Origin: Gammaproteobacteria bacterium
GTDB lineage: Bacteria; Pseudomonadota; Gammaproteobacteria; Pseudomonadales; IMCC2047
Length of the DNA stretch: 64,000 nucleotides
Reading direction: 5' to 3'
Assembly (NCBI GenBank): GCA_021773395.1
Contig: JAJFKB010000011.1
Span: 1-64,000, forward strand
Of this stretch, positions 46,616-55,839 are shown piece by piece (positions within the stretch are counted from its first letter, which is position 1; every line of letters begins with the position of its first letter). The translations under genes were made by a program, and so were the position numbers. The notes beneath the pieces were generated by a model that made no database searches, was not told the DNA's origin, and saw nothing but the letters and a program-made list of their open reading frames with translations.

Positions 46616-47869
46616 ATGAGTCTGATCGATAAGCATTCCAAAGCCCTATTTTGGATACTGATGTTGATTGCCCAGGGTTGTGCTTTTATTCTCTTTAAAG
46701 ACCTCGCCGATATCAGCCAGTGGTGGGTGCAATCAACCCGAGAATTCACTATGGCAGTCTGGTATCTGCGCTGGCCGCTGGCCATCACTACGCTAATAGC
46801 TTTAGCCGCAGCAATTTATCTACGGCATAAAAACCGGCAGATTTTGAGTACTCCGCTGGTAGCACTGCTGGCTGTTGTCTGCCTGTTTAACTGGTACTCG
46901 GGGTTTCTCAATACCAAACTGATGTTCCGCGCCAAATTGGGTGGGGATGCGTTATTCGTGTCAACTGACAAAGCACCTGAATATCTTAAAGAAATGCTCC
47001 ACGCCAGCTATGATAAGGAACGCTTCAACAGTGTTGATGAAATCAGCGTGATGGTACTGGAGACCGACCAGGGCGCTCGTGCTTATACCGACTACTACAT
47101 GCTGCAACCCCATGTTGCTGACGCGGGCACCATCGAAGGTGAAGAGGTCGTGATGACCTATTGCGGATTAACCAATATGGGAATCGCCTACTCTCCCGTG
47201 ATAGGCGAGCAACCGCTCAAGCTACGCGCCATGACTCAACTGCGCAACAATCTGGTAATGGCAGACAGTAATACCGGCGAACCCATTCAGCAGTTCTGGG
47301 GAACGCTGGAGCGTGACGGCGAGCACGGGCCGGCAATGAAACAGTGGGCCACCATCCGCATGCCCTTCGGATCCTTTCGTCAGCTTTACCCGGATGGCAA
47401 AGTCTTCATTAACGGCATACGTCAGCAAAGTAACAACCCGCTGGTAAGAGCTTTTGATACCCTTATTCGTGATGGCATGATGGTGCATGCAGTTCGCACC
47501 TTGCAGTGGCAGTCGAATGAACCGGCATTCCCGACTATTAAGCAATTCGATGAACGTTTGCCTCGTAAGCAGCTGGTGTATGGACTGAATATCGGTAACG
47601 ACTATGTGGCCTACACCAAACAATTTATTGATGCCCACGGCGACTTGCTAAACGTCAGGATAGGCGATCGTCCAGTAGTCATCTACTACGACCAAAAATT
47701 TGATTCGGTGGCTGCATACTACAATCACAGCAATCAGCCGATCAACTCCGTAGACCTTTTCGGTAATAGCGACCAAGGTAAATTAAGGCGTGTCGAAACT
47801 TTGAAAAACGCGGTGTTTTGGTTCATCTGGTACGATTTCAACAAAACCACCGATGTAAACCGGGCATAA
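46616..47869 (+). CDS. DUF3179 domain-containing membrane protein
   Basis: A 417-residue protein with three N-terminal membrane segments (about 10-105) and an extracytoplasmic DUF3179 domain (about 115-417) marked by VMTYCGLTNMGIAYSP, TQLRNNLVMADSNTGEPIQQFWG and KVFIN. The role of the family is unknown. The ATG at 46616 is preferred over a TTG at 46589 and an ATG at 46598 because GAGGAA lies 6 nt upstream. After its stop, 47870-48130 shows no credible gene. Confidence 0.85.
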   Translation: MSLIDKHSKALFWILMLIAQGCAFILFKDLADISQWWVQSTREFTMAVWYLRWPLAITTLIALAAAIYLRHKNRQILSTPLVALLAVVCLFNWYSGFLNTKLMFRAKLGGDALFVSTDKAPEYLKEMLHASYDKERFNSVDEISVMVLETDQGARAYTDYYMLQPHVADAGTIEGEEVVMTYCGLTNMGIAYSPVIGEQPLKLRAMTQLRNNLVMADSNTGEPIQQFWGTLERDGEHGPAMKQWATIRMPFGSFRQLYPDGKVFINGIRQQSNNPLVRAFDTLIRDGMMVHAVRTLQWQSNEPAFPTIKQFDERLPRKQLVYGLNIGNDYVAYTKQFIDAHGDLLNVRIGDRPVVIYYDQKFDSVAAYYNHSNQPINSVDLFGNSDQGKLRRVETLKNAVFWFIWYDFNKTTDVNRA

Positions 47870-48130
47870 CGGAACATTTTATAATCAAAAGAGCACTCAT
47901 GTTACCGGCGACTTTGATAGCTTTCTCGGTGTCAGAATTAAACAGGTCAGCCACTGCAATACCGATTCTGCTTCTTCAACAAAATGCGGTGAACAGGCGT
48001 TTACCAATGAGGTAATAGTTTTATCTGCATATTTACCGCAACTATCTTGCCGGGAGACTCAGCATCAACGTCAGCCTCCAGGAAACCACAAACGTCTGCT
48101 CCCTGGAGCATATTAGTCCAGCAAACCCTG

Positions 48131-50494
48131 CTAAGCCGGTTCAGCCTCTGCAGCGATATCTTCGGCATCAATCTTCGAGTCCTTAAGCTTGAGTCCGCGA
48201 GTGATCATAAAATATACCAAAGGTAGCACTCCGCCAAAGACAAACAGCAAGCCACCCAATATGCGCGCCCAGGTCAGAATTTGAAATGCCTGACTCTGAA
48301 TATATTCTTCTGAACGAGCAAACCAGAAGCCTTGCTCCATGACGGTTGCAAATTGATGGAATCCGACTGGTAGCAAATCCATCAGCACCATCAGTAGCAG
48401 ACCTATGTTCAGGCTCCAGAAAATACGCTTAAACAGCGTGTCATTCCAGCTTTCTGCCGAAATCAGGTAACGCGAGCAGAATACAATGGTCGCTAGCGAG
48501 AGATTCCCATAGACGCCCATAAAGGCAGCATGTCCGTGATTAACCGTCAAATAGGTGCCGTGCTCATAATAGTTGACGATCGGCAGGTTAATAAGAAAAC
48601 CCAGCACACCCGCACCCATAAAATTCCAGAAATTAACGCCCAACAGGAATAGAAAAGCTGAGGATTGAGCAAAGCTGTGGGCCCGTTCTACCTGTGGCAC
48701 CCCGGCTCGAGCCAGCGCTTGGCTAGGCAATTGACGGAACTGCCATGCTTCAAGTGTAAGCAATATAAGCGGCACCACCTGAAGTGTCGAAAACACACTA
48801 CCCACCGCCAATGTGGCCACCGGTTTCGCGTTCCAATAGAAATTATGGCTTAACCCCAGTAGTCCTGAGCCAAGAAAAAGCAACGTCGCAATATACACAA
48901 CCCGTGCGGCACCCTGATGACTGACAAATCCCATTAAATACATAAAATAGGCCACCAGTATCGTGGCAAAAACTTCAAAGAAAGCCTCCACCCACATATG
49001 CACAACGGCCCAGCGCCAGAAATCAGCAATGGCAAAATTAGTTTCCGGCGTGGCAATAAAGCCGGAGATAAACAACAGCATGACGGCAATAACACAGTAC
49101 AGCAGCCAGTTAGGCAATGCCCAGGCGCGCTCACGACGCCAAACCAGTCTTAGGCTGCGCCAAAGGATCAGTGCCCAGAGCATCAATATACCCATCAACA
49201 TACCCTGCCACAGCTTACCCATCTCAACAAATTCCCATCCCTGGTTGCCTAGAAAATTCCACCATTGACCCAATACACCTGTTGGGCCAAGTACCACGCC
49301 TGTCAGGTTTCCAGCCACCATGATAACCAACAGCCAGAACATCAGATTCACCAACTTCACCTGTCCGCTCGGAACCTGGTCGGTAACGGTGGACATAACA
49401 AAAATCGAGCCTCCAATCCAGCAAGCAGCAACCCATAGCAATGCCAACTGCAAGTGCCAACCACGCGCCGCTGCCAACGAAAATAGTTCTGACAGATTCA
49501 CGCCGAAGATCCAGTTCAAACCCAGGAAGTTATGCACTGTGACGACGCCGGCAAAGACCTGTAATAGAAACAGCAAAGCTGCAACGACAAAGTATTTATA
49601 GGTTGCCCGCTGTAATTCTGACGGGGAAAATTGAACAACCCTGGCTTTAACCACTGGTGCCGAGTCCTTACTTTTCCCTTTCCATCCCGCCAGTTCGGCA
49701 AATCGTCCATGCAGAAAAAGTACCATTCCAAGCCCCAGAAATAAACCAAGTATGGCAAACAAACTCCACATCAGAACCTGCTGCGGCGGTTCATTTCCGG
49801 CCTCTTTATCAAAAGGCCAGTTATTGGTGTAGCTGTAGTCATAACCTGGCCTTTCAGCCACACAAACCCAAGCACCCCAAAAAAAGAAATCACTAAGATC
49901 GTTGAAATCCTGATCTGTCAGCTTACCAATTCCTGGTAAAACCAGAACCACTTCCGATCGCATCCACTGTCGATAATGGTTACGCAATGTATCGACGGCC
50001 TGTGCCTGACCATCAGTTAAAAAAATTCTTTGGGATGACTCGTCGTAGCGGTTTTCCTTAAGCTCCACCTGGACTCTGGCCAATACTGCATCACGGGTAA
50101 ACTCATCGTTAGCTGGTTGTTCGCTCGCGTAAAAATGGACCATGGCATACGTCATACGGTGCAACGCGTCAGCGGTAAAATCAGGTCCGCGACCCGCACC
50201 ATCACCAAACATACTGCCGTAGTCCATCAGGGCCGTTCGAAGAAACAGCAGCTGCCCCCTGATTATTGCCTCTTCTTCTATTTTAACGGTACCATTTTTC
50301 GTTACAAAATCGACGCGCGGGGGCGCATCGATATAGGTATGGCTTCCTACAAATAGAAGGCTACCAAGCCCTGTCAACATTACCAGCAATAGCGGCAACC
50401 ACCAGTTTTGTGGCTTCATGACCCAGCGTTGCCACCAGCCAGGATTAGGACGCGCGCCGCTATCGGCGGCTGAGGCAGTTTGCGGCTCCAGCAT
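48131..50494 (-). CDS. norZ: quinol-dependent nitric oxide reductase (qNOR)
   Basis: A 787-residue single-subunit NO reductase that makes N2O using quinol. It has an N-terminal extracytoplasmic domain between two segments (the fused NorC-like part, without CxxCH) and a 12-helix haem-copper-like core with histidine-bearing helices WHLQLALLWVAACWIGG, VVHMWVEAFFEVFATILVAYF and VNHGHAAFMGVYGNL. The absence of a haem c motif separates it from cytochrome-dependent NorB. No norC, nir or nos gene is nearby, so it may serve in NO detoxification rather than full denitrification. Confidence 0.94.
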   Translation of the reverse strand: MLEPQTASAADSGARPNPGWWQRWVMKPQNWWLPLLLVMLTGLGSLLFVGSHTYIDAPPRVDFVTKNGTVKIEEEAIIRGQLLFLRTALMDYGSMFGDGAGRGPDFTADALHRMTYAMVHFYASEQPANDEFTRDAVLARVQVELKENRYDESSQRIFLTDGQAQAVDTLRNHYRQWMRSEVVLVLPGIGKLTDQDFNDLSDFFFWGAWVCVAERPGYDYSYTNNWPFDKEAGNEPPQQVLMWSLFAILGLFLGLGMVLFLHGRFAELAGWKGKSKDSAPVVKARVVQFSPSELQRATYKYFVVAALLFLLQVFAGVVTVHNFLGLNWIFGVNLSELFSLAAARGWHLQLALLWVAACWIGGSIFVMSTVTDQVPSGQVKLVNLMFWLLVIMVAGNLTGVVLGPTGVLGQWWNFLGNQGWEFVEMGKLWQGMLMGILMLWALILWRSLRLVWRRERAWALPNWLLYCVIAVMLLFISGFIATPETNFAIADFWRWAVVHMWVEAFFEVFATILVAYFMYLMGFVSHQGAARVVYIATLLFLGSGLLGLSHNFYWNAKPVATLAVGSVFSTLQVVPLILLTLEAWQFRQLPSQALARAGVPQVERAHSFAQSSAFLFLLGVNFWNFMGAGVLGFLINLPIVNYYEHGTYLTVNHGHAAFMGVYGNLSLATIVFCSRYLISAESWNDTLFKRIFWSLNIGLLLMVLMDLLPVGFHQFATVMEQGFWFARSEEYIQSQAFQILTWARILGGLLFVFGGVLPLVYFMITRGLKLKDSKIDAEDIAAEAEPA

Positions 50495-50543
50495 AATCAG
50501 TTGTTTCCTTGGAAAATTTTATTGGCCTTTCGTACTTAGGAAT

Positions 50544-50790
50544 CTCTGAATAACTCCTTGATCCCTCTAGCGTACAGAGCGTTTGTAGATCAAGACTGCT
50601 TTGCAGTAATGTCAAACCTTGCAAACAAAGCCAACGAGCGCTACGAATGCCCTGTAAGCCCGTAGGGCGAGGTCTGAAAGCTTCATCTGCGGCGTTAGAA
50701 ACTTTGCTAAGGCAATAAGCATTAGCGGCAGTTCCTGCCTCGCAGCTAAAACTTTCAGGTCTCGCAGAGGCATTAAGGAGTTATTCAGAG
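50544..50790. mobile_element. MITE-like element C1 (about 247 bp) in the norZ leader
   Basis: CTCTGAATAACTCCTT (50544-50559) and AAGGAGTTATTCAGAG (50775-50790) are perfect 16-bp inverted repeats. Similarity between the ends continues inwards for several bases and outwards to about 50538 and 50796. The first 170 bp closely match a second copy at 56976-57151. A 84-codon frame inside it has no support. It lies between the norZ start and the predicted norZ promoter. Confidence 0.75.
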
Positions 50791-50843
50791 GTCCCCTAAC
50801 ATTGGTCTGCTTATTTTGCAGCTCTAATACAAGTGTACTAATT

Positions 50844-50892
50844 GTTACGCATTCTAACACTGACAATTGCGGGACTCATTGACTCAGGTCAC
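50844..50892 (-). promoter_or_regulatory. FNR/DNR-type promoter of norZ
   Basis: TTGACTCAGGTCAC at 50879-50892 matches the DNR/NNR-type consensus TTGAC-N4-GTCAA except at the last base. On the minus strand TAGAAT (50856-50851) is a -10 with five of six matches, giving a start at 50844. The box centre (50885.5) is then exactly at -41.5. No plus-strand -10 fits. The resulting leader is 350 nt, of which 247 nt are the repeat element. Confidence 0.6.
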
Positions 50893-51154
50893 GGCCATCA
50901 AAGTGTCCTGCTGGCAACCGGGTAATGCTGCGTTGCATGCCTTACTTTTGTATGGCATCGCATCTGTATTTCCGGTCTCAACAATGCGATATGAAGAGTT
51001 CGGTAGCATCCTAAATCACCCCGATTCACAGCTCAATTAAAGTCAGCAAGCCATATCTCGGAGAGACTGGATACCCTTAAGTTTCCCATTTAGTCATTTT
51101 TAACCTAAAATCCTTTGCCCATCAGATAAACAGAATCAACATTCGGAGCTATCA

Positions 51155-52426
51155 ATGAAACTGGAAACTATTGCTATCCACGGCGGTTTTAAGCAAGACC
51201 CTACTACTAACGCCGTCGCTGTGCCCATTTATCAAACTACCTCCTATGCATTCGATGATACACAACATGGTGCGGATCTATTTAACCTGAAGGTTCAGGG
51301 GAACATATATACCCGTATCATGAATCCGACCTGGGCCGTGCTTGAAGAGCGGGTAACACAAATGGAAGGCGGCGTTGGCTCTTTAGCAATGGCTTCAGGA
51401 ATGGCCGCAATAACCGCCGCGATTCAAGCAATCGCTCGCACTGGCGACAATTTTGTCAGCGTCAGCCAGCTATACGGCGGCAGTTACAACCTTTTCGCTC
51501 ACACCATGCCATCCATGGGTATCGAGGCCCGAATGGCATCCGGCGATGATCTGGAGGCTTTGGAAGCATTGTTTGATGACAACACCAAAGCCCTGTTCTG
51601 CGAATCAATCGGCAATCCGGCAGGCAATATCGTAGATCTCAAAGCTTTTGCGGATCTGGCGCACAAATACAACGTCCCGCTCATCGTAGATAATACTGTT
51701 GCCACACCGATTCTGTGCCGCCCATTCGAACATGGTGCAGATATTGTAGTGCATTCGCTGACCAAATATATGGGCGGCCATGGCACAAGTGTCGGCGGCA
51801 TTATCGTCGACTCGGGCAAATTCCCATGGAAAGATAATCCGCGTTTCCCACAATTCAATGAACCAGACCCATCCTATCACGGCGTGGTCTATACCGAAGC
51901 GCTCGGTGATGCCGCCTTTATTGGACGCTGCCGTGTTGTGCCTTTGCGTAACATGGGCGCAGCGCTCTCCCCGTTTAATGCGTTTTTGATTTTACAGGGC
52001 ATTGAAACTCTTGCTCTACGCATGGAACGTCATACTGAAAACGCCCAGGCCGTCGCTCAATACCTGAGCTCCCATCCACAGGTAAAATGGGTAAATTATG
52101 GTGGTCTGGAAGACAGCAAATACTATCAACTGGCGCAGACCTATATGCAAGGTAAGCCGTCAGCAATTCTAAGCTTTGGCATTGAGGGTGGGTTTGAAGC
52201 TGGAGCACGCTTTATTGACGCCCTGGAGGTTATCAAGCGATTGGTGAATATCGGGGATGCAAAATCTTTAGCCTGCCACCCAGCATCCACTACGCACAGA
52301 CAGCTTGGCGAGGAAGAACTGAAGACAGCGGGAGTCAGTCAGGAAATGGTACGTCTGTCGATCGGCATTGAAAGTGTGGAAGATATCATCGAGGATATTG
52401 AGCAGGCCTTGGCTGCTGCAAAGTAA
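51155..52426 (+). CDS. metY: O-acetylhomoserine sulfhydrylase
   Basis: A 423-residue PLP enzyme of the Cys/Met metabolism family that makes homocysteine from O-acetylhomoserine and sulfide. The PLP lysine is in [18 protein letters not shown] (about 203-208); substrate and phosphate contacts are in [12 protein letters not shown] and YTRIMNPT. Length fits MetY (about 425), longer than MetB/MetZ. GGAG precedes the ATG (51146-51149). The region 50893-51154 holds no recognised riboswitch. Monocistronic. Confidence 0.94.
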   Translation: MKLETIAIHGGFKQDPTTNAVAVPIYQTTSYAFDDTQHGADLFNLKVQGNIYTRIMNPTWAVLEERVTQMEGGVGSLAMASGMAAITAAIQAIARTGDNFVSVSQLYGGSYNLFAHTMPSMGIEARMASGDDLEALEALFDDNTKALFCESIGNPAGNIVDLKAFADLAHKYNVPLIVDNTVATPILCRPFEHGADIVVHSLTKYMGGHGTSVGGIIVDSGKFPWKDNPRFPQFNEPDPSYHGVVYTEALGDAAFIGRCRVVPLRNMGAALSPFNAFLILQGIETLALRMERHTENAQAVAQYLSSHPQVKWVNYGGLEDSKYYQLAQTYMQGKPSAILSFGIEGGFEAGARFIDALEVIKRLVNIGDAKSLACHPASTTHRQLGEEELKTAGVSQEMVRLSIGIESVEDIIEDIEQALAAAK

Positions 52427-52488
52427 CTCCAGTAAAGTAACACTAGTGTAACGATCAACCAGCCATCAAAGTGGTGCCAGTTCATGTC

Positions 52489-52522
52489 GTTGAGCCCTCG
52501 ATTTACCTTCAGAGGGTTCAAC
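52489..52522. terminator. hairpin between convergent metY and the formate/nitrite channel gene
   Basis: GTTGAGCCCTC (52489-52499) pairs with GAGGGTTCAAC (52512-52522) with one wobble pair, around a 12-nt loop. It stands between two convergent genes, 62 bp after metY and 2 bp after the channel gene stop. No T-run follows; two-way termination is plausible but not proven. Confidence 0.45.
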
Positions 52523-52524
52523 GG

Positions 52525-53367
52525 CTAATCCCGCAAATACAAAAACCAATAGGTTAGTGCCACAAATAAGCTACCACCGACGATATTGCCCAAGGTAACC
52601 GGCAGCAGGTTCTGTAGAAGAAATCCGGACATAGTCAGCTTTGCAATATCCGACCCCGGATAAAGCTGTTGCGCCACTAGAATAATTTGTGGATCCAATT
52701 GCGCCAACAGTCCCGCCGGCAAAAAATACATATTAGCTACCGAATGCTCAAACCCCAGAGCCACAAATGCTGTTATCGGAAATAGAATAGCCAGTATTTT
52801 ATCGGTAACGCTGCGCCCCGCAAAACAGAGCCAGACCGCCAGACAAACCAGAATATTGCATAACAGTCCGCGAAAAAAAGCCTCACCAAAATCCAGATTT
52901 ACTTTTGTAGCAGCAATTGCCAGTGCTTTCGCACCGATAGCACCGCCCGCAGTTTGCCAGTGGCCACTCCAATAGATTAATAGTGCAACGCCAACAGCTC
53001 CCACAAAATTACCGACAAAAACAATTCCCCAGTTTCGCATCAATTGTGCCAGAGATATTTTGTTATCCATGTAAGCCATCACCAGCAGGTTATTTCCGGT
53101 GAAAAGCTCGGCTCCAGCGACCACCACCAGAATTAACCCCAAACAAAACGATAGACCGCCTGCCAGCCGCAACAACCCTGAATTTACAAAAGCAGCGTCA
53201 TAGGTAACCAGCGTAAAAAAGGCAGCACCCAGCGCAATGAATGCACCGGCCAACAGGGCCAAAACAAAAACACGAAGTGGATCAGTGGTACTTTTGCTGA
53301 CGCAAACTGCTTCTATGCGCGTAGCAATCTCTTTTGGGGTGTAAGCATCAACGGCGAATTTATCCAT
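52525..53367 (-). CDS. formate/nitrite transporter family channel (FocA/NirC-like)
   Basis: A 280-residue pentameric channel protein of the FNT family with six membrane segments and the typical break helices (CFAGRSVTDKILAILFPITAFVALGFEHSVANMYFLPAG). FNT members pass formate, nitrite or hydrosulfide. No formate or nitrite enzyme is adjacent, so the substrate is unclear; metY next door makes hydrosulfide worth considering. It begins 12 bp after the TIGR02647 gene and is likely co-transcribed. Confidence 0.9.
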   Translation of the reverse strand: MDKFAVDAYTPKEIATRIEAVCVSKSTTDPLRVFVLALLAGAFIALGAAFFTLVTYDAAFVNSGLLRLAGGLSFCLGLILVVVAGAELFTGNNLLVMAYMDNKISLAQLMRNWGIVFVGNFVGAVGVALLIYWSGHWQTAGGAIGAKALAIAATKVNLDFGEAFFRGLLCNILVCLAVWLCFAGRSVTDKILAILFPITAFVALGFEHSVANMYFLPAGLLAQLDPQIILVAQQLYPGSDIAKLTMSGFLLQNLLPVTLGNIVGGSLFVALTYWFLYLRD

Positions 53368-53379
53368 CGAATTGTAGAG

Positions 53380-53646
53380 TCACAGCTTGGCTTTACTGCT
53401 CTGCGCTGCAGTGGAAGTGCTGAGTATGGTTAGTAGTGACTGTGCATGCTCTGCTGCGTCTCGACCCAACGAGGTCAGATAACCCCCATCTGATTGACTG
53501 ATCAACCCCTTTTTAAAGAGCCGTTGTGTCGCTGCAATGGCGGTAGGTTCCGCAGAGCCATGCACCTTAATGCCCTGTTGTGTGGTATCCAGGTTAAAGA
53601 GCGCCAGGATATCCAACTCTTCAATTATTTCAGCTGTGTAATACAT
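53380..53646 (-). CDS. TIGR02647 family protein
   Basis: An 88-residue protein with EELDILALFNLDTTQQGIKVHGSA, RLFKKGLISQSDGGYLTSLGRDAAEHAQ, the pattern of TIGR02647, a small conserved family of Pseudomonas and relatives with no known role. The DGGYLTSLG part looks like the wing of a winged-helix domain. First gene of a two-gene operon with the FNT channel. Confidence 0.85.
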   Translation of the reverse strand: MYYTAEIIEELDILALFNLDTTQQGIKVHGSAEPTAIAATQRLFKKGLISQSDGGYLTSLGRDAAEHAQSLLTILSTSTAAQSSKAKL

Positions 53647-53773
53647 AGAACTATCCGTCAGTGAATTTGGTCAATGCGCATGCAGCCTGATAGTAAACCG
53701 AATCGACAGTAATTAAAACGCTTCGACACCAGGAATTTTTTATCATCCGCAGACCGCTCCACCTGCAGGCTCG

Positions 53774-55696
53774 CTATTTGCTTTGCTCCAGCTCTTCACT
53801 CACCGCCAACCACTCCTCTTCCATAAGGTCCATCTGCTGTCGCAGCTTCCCCTGTCTTTGTAATAGTTGCTGCAGCTCGTCCTTATTAGATGGTTCATAT
53901 AAATCTGTGCCATGCAGCTTACTCTCTATACGGGTAAGTTCCTGCTCGTCACCCGCCATCAGCTGTTCCAATTTCTTTAATTTCTGCCTAAGGGGCGCTA
54001 ACTGTTTGCGCTTTTGCGCAGCAATTCGACGCTGCTCCTTCCGATCCTGCTTTAGCTCCAGCTCCTGTATTGCAGGATTCACCGAACTATTTTGTGTTCC
54101 GCTGCCTTGTGTTCCGCTGCCTTGTGTTCCGCTACGCGTCAACCAATGCTGGTAATCATCCAAATCTCCATCAAAATCACGGATTTTCCCATCGGCCACC
54201 AACAAAAATTGATCGACACTATTGCGCATCAGGTGTCGATCATGTGATACCAGAATCATGGCACCCGAGAAACTCTGCAGTGCGGCTGTTAACGCCTGCC
54301 GCATATCCAGATCCAAATGGTTGGTAGGCTCGTCCAAAATTAGTAAATTGGGCTTTTTCCAAACCACGATTGCCAACGCCAGGCGAGCTTTTTCTCCACC
54401 GGAGAAATGAGTAATCGGCCCCGTTGCGGTATCACCATGAAAATTAAAGCCTCCGAGATAGCGACGAATCGACTGCTCCGATGCATTGGGCGACAGGCGC
54501 TGTATATGCAAAAGTGCACTGGCATTGATGTCCAGCGCCTCCAATTGGTGCTGTGCAAAATAACCAATCTTCAGATTTTCTCCGCATACTTTTTGCCCAC
54601 CCAGCAACGGTTGATCATCGGTCAGGGATTTTAGAAGTGTTGATTTTCCGGCGCCATTGCGCCCCAGCAAACCAATTCGGCTACCCTCTAAAATACTCAG
54701 ATCCACTTGAGGCAGAATTGTTTTTTCTGCATAGCCCAATTGTGAATCCACCAGACTCAGCAAGGGATTAGATGTTTTTGCCGGCTCAAAAAAGCTAAAA
54801 TGAAACGGCGAATCTATGTGCGCTGCTTCAATTAATTCCATTTTTGCCAAGGACTTAATTCGACTCTGCGCCTGTCTGGCCTTGGTTGCCTTGGCGCGGA
54901 ATCGATCGACAAAGTGCTGCATCTCTGAAATACGCTGCTGCTGTTTTTGGTACTCCGCCTGCCTTTGTGCCAGTCGTTCTGCACGTTGCCGCTCATACGC
55001 ACTGTAATTGCCTGTATACAGGTTAATCCGGGACTGTTCGATATGCCCGATATGCGTACTCACTGCATCCAGAAAATCACGGTCATGGGAAATCAACAAT
55101 AGTGTGCCCCTGTAGCGCAGCAACCATTGCTCCAACCAAAGCGAAGCGTCAAGATCCAAGTGATTGGTGGGCTCATCCAACAGCAGTAATTCTGAAGGGC
55201 ACATCAACGCCTGGGCCAGATTAAGGCGAATTCGCCAACCACCGGAAAAGTCCGATACCAGACGCTTATCATCATTGGATGCAAAACCCAAACCGTGCAA
55301 CAGTTGTTGCGCGCGACTCGGTGCACTGTGCCCGTCTATAGCATCCAAATCGGCATACAGGCTAGCCAGCTTATTGTTATCTTCATTTTCCTGGGCCCGG
55401 TTGAGTTGTTGTTCGATTGAGCGCAGTTCAGTATCACCATCCAGCACATAATCCAATGCACTGCGGTTCGTGGATTCCACCTCCTGCGCCATATACGCAA
55501 CGCGCAATTGACGAGGTAGCGATACCTGACCCTGATCTGGCTGCAATAAACCAAGCAACAATTGAAAGAGACTAGACTTACCACAGCCATTGGCGCCAAT
55601 AAAACCCACCCGCTGACCGGAATGCACCACCAGGTTTACACTATCCAGCAGAACTTTTCCGCCGCGTTGTAACATCACATCAGTTAAACTTATCAT
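53774..55696 (-). CDS. ABC-F family ATPase, YheS-like
   Basis: A 640-residue soluble protein with two ABC domains: Walker A GANGCGKSS and GRNGAGKST, signatures FSGGWRIRLNLAQAL and FSGGEKARLALAIVV, Walker B LLLLDEPTNHLD and LLILDEPTNHLD, and a charged linker between (about 240-310). A C-terminal coiled coil (about 545-640) follows a Gly-Thr-Gln-Gly-Ser repeat. ABC-F proteins act on ribosomes to relieve stalls. The ATG at 55696 begins with the ABC fold (MISLTDVML); upstream ATGs at 55732 and 55726 would add a non-conserved tail. Confidence 0.92.
   Translation of the reverse strand: MISLTDVMLQRGGKVLLDSVNLVVHSGQRVGFIGANGCGKSSLFQLLLGLLQPDQGQVSLPRQLRVAYMAQEVESTNRSALDYVLDGDTELRSIEQQLNRAQENEDNNKLASLYADLDAIDGHSAPSRAQQLLHGLGFASNDDKRLVSDFSGGWRIRLNLAQALMCPSELLLLDEPTNHLDLDASLWLEQWLLRYRGTLLLISHDRDFLDAVSTHIGHIEQSRINLYTGNYSAYERQRAERLAQRQAEYQKQQQRISEMQHFVDRFRAKATKARQAQSRIKSLAKMELIEAAHIDSPFHFSFFEPAKTSNPLLSLVDSQLGYAEKTILPQVDLSILEGSRIGLLGRNGAGKSTLLKSLTDDQPLLGGQKVCGENLKIGYFAQHQLEALDINASALLHIQRLSPNASEQSIRRYLGGFNFHGDTATGPITHFSGGEKARLALAIVVWKKPNLLILDEPTNHLDLDMRQALTAALQSFSGAMILVSHDRHLMRNSVDQFLLVADGKIRDFDGDLDDYQHWLTRSGTQGSGTQGSGTQNSSVNPAIQELELKQDRKEQRRIAAQKRKQLAPLRQKLKKLEQLMAGDEQELTRIESKLHGTDLYEPSNKDELQQLLQRQGKLRQQMDLMEEEWLAVSEELEQSK
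54092..54133. repeat. 15-bp tandem repeat (2.8 copies) in the ABC-F gene
   Basis: TTGTGTTCCGCTGCC occurs at 54092-54106 and 54107-54121 and in part at 54122-54133. In the protein it encodes Gly-Ser-Gly-Thr-Gln units in the linker after the second ABC domain. The unit length is a multiple of three, so copy changes would keep the frame. Confidence 0.85.
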
Positions 55697-55839
55697 GGCG
55701 GCGGATTGTATCAGTATGTTAAGCATGACCAAAACGGGAATCTCAGAATTTTGCTCGACAACCAGCGCCTCGATTCATCGAATAACTCAGGCTATACTGA
55801 CAGATACAGTCTATTAAGCCGACAGGGCCAATCACCCTT

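Noticed and set aside
48000..48111. 36-codon minus-strand frame after norZ
   Set aside because: No ribosome binding site, no recognisable composition and a start inside a small palindrome (48097-48110).
50612..50866. 84-codon minus-strand frame upstream of norZ
   Set aside because: Most of it lies in the repeat element, whose second copy does not keep the frame. It is not a gene.
50893..51154. Possible SAM-type riboswitch before metY
   Set aside because: A GGCAACC sequence and a GCAAC/GTTGC pairing look slightly like SAM riboswitch parts, but the other conserved segments and a terminator or sequestered ribosome binding site are not visible. An Infernal scan with the SAM clan models would settle it.
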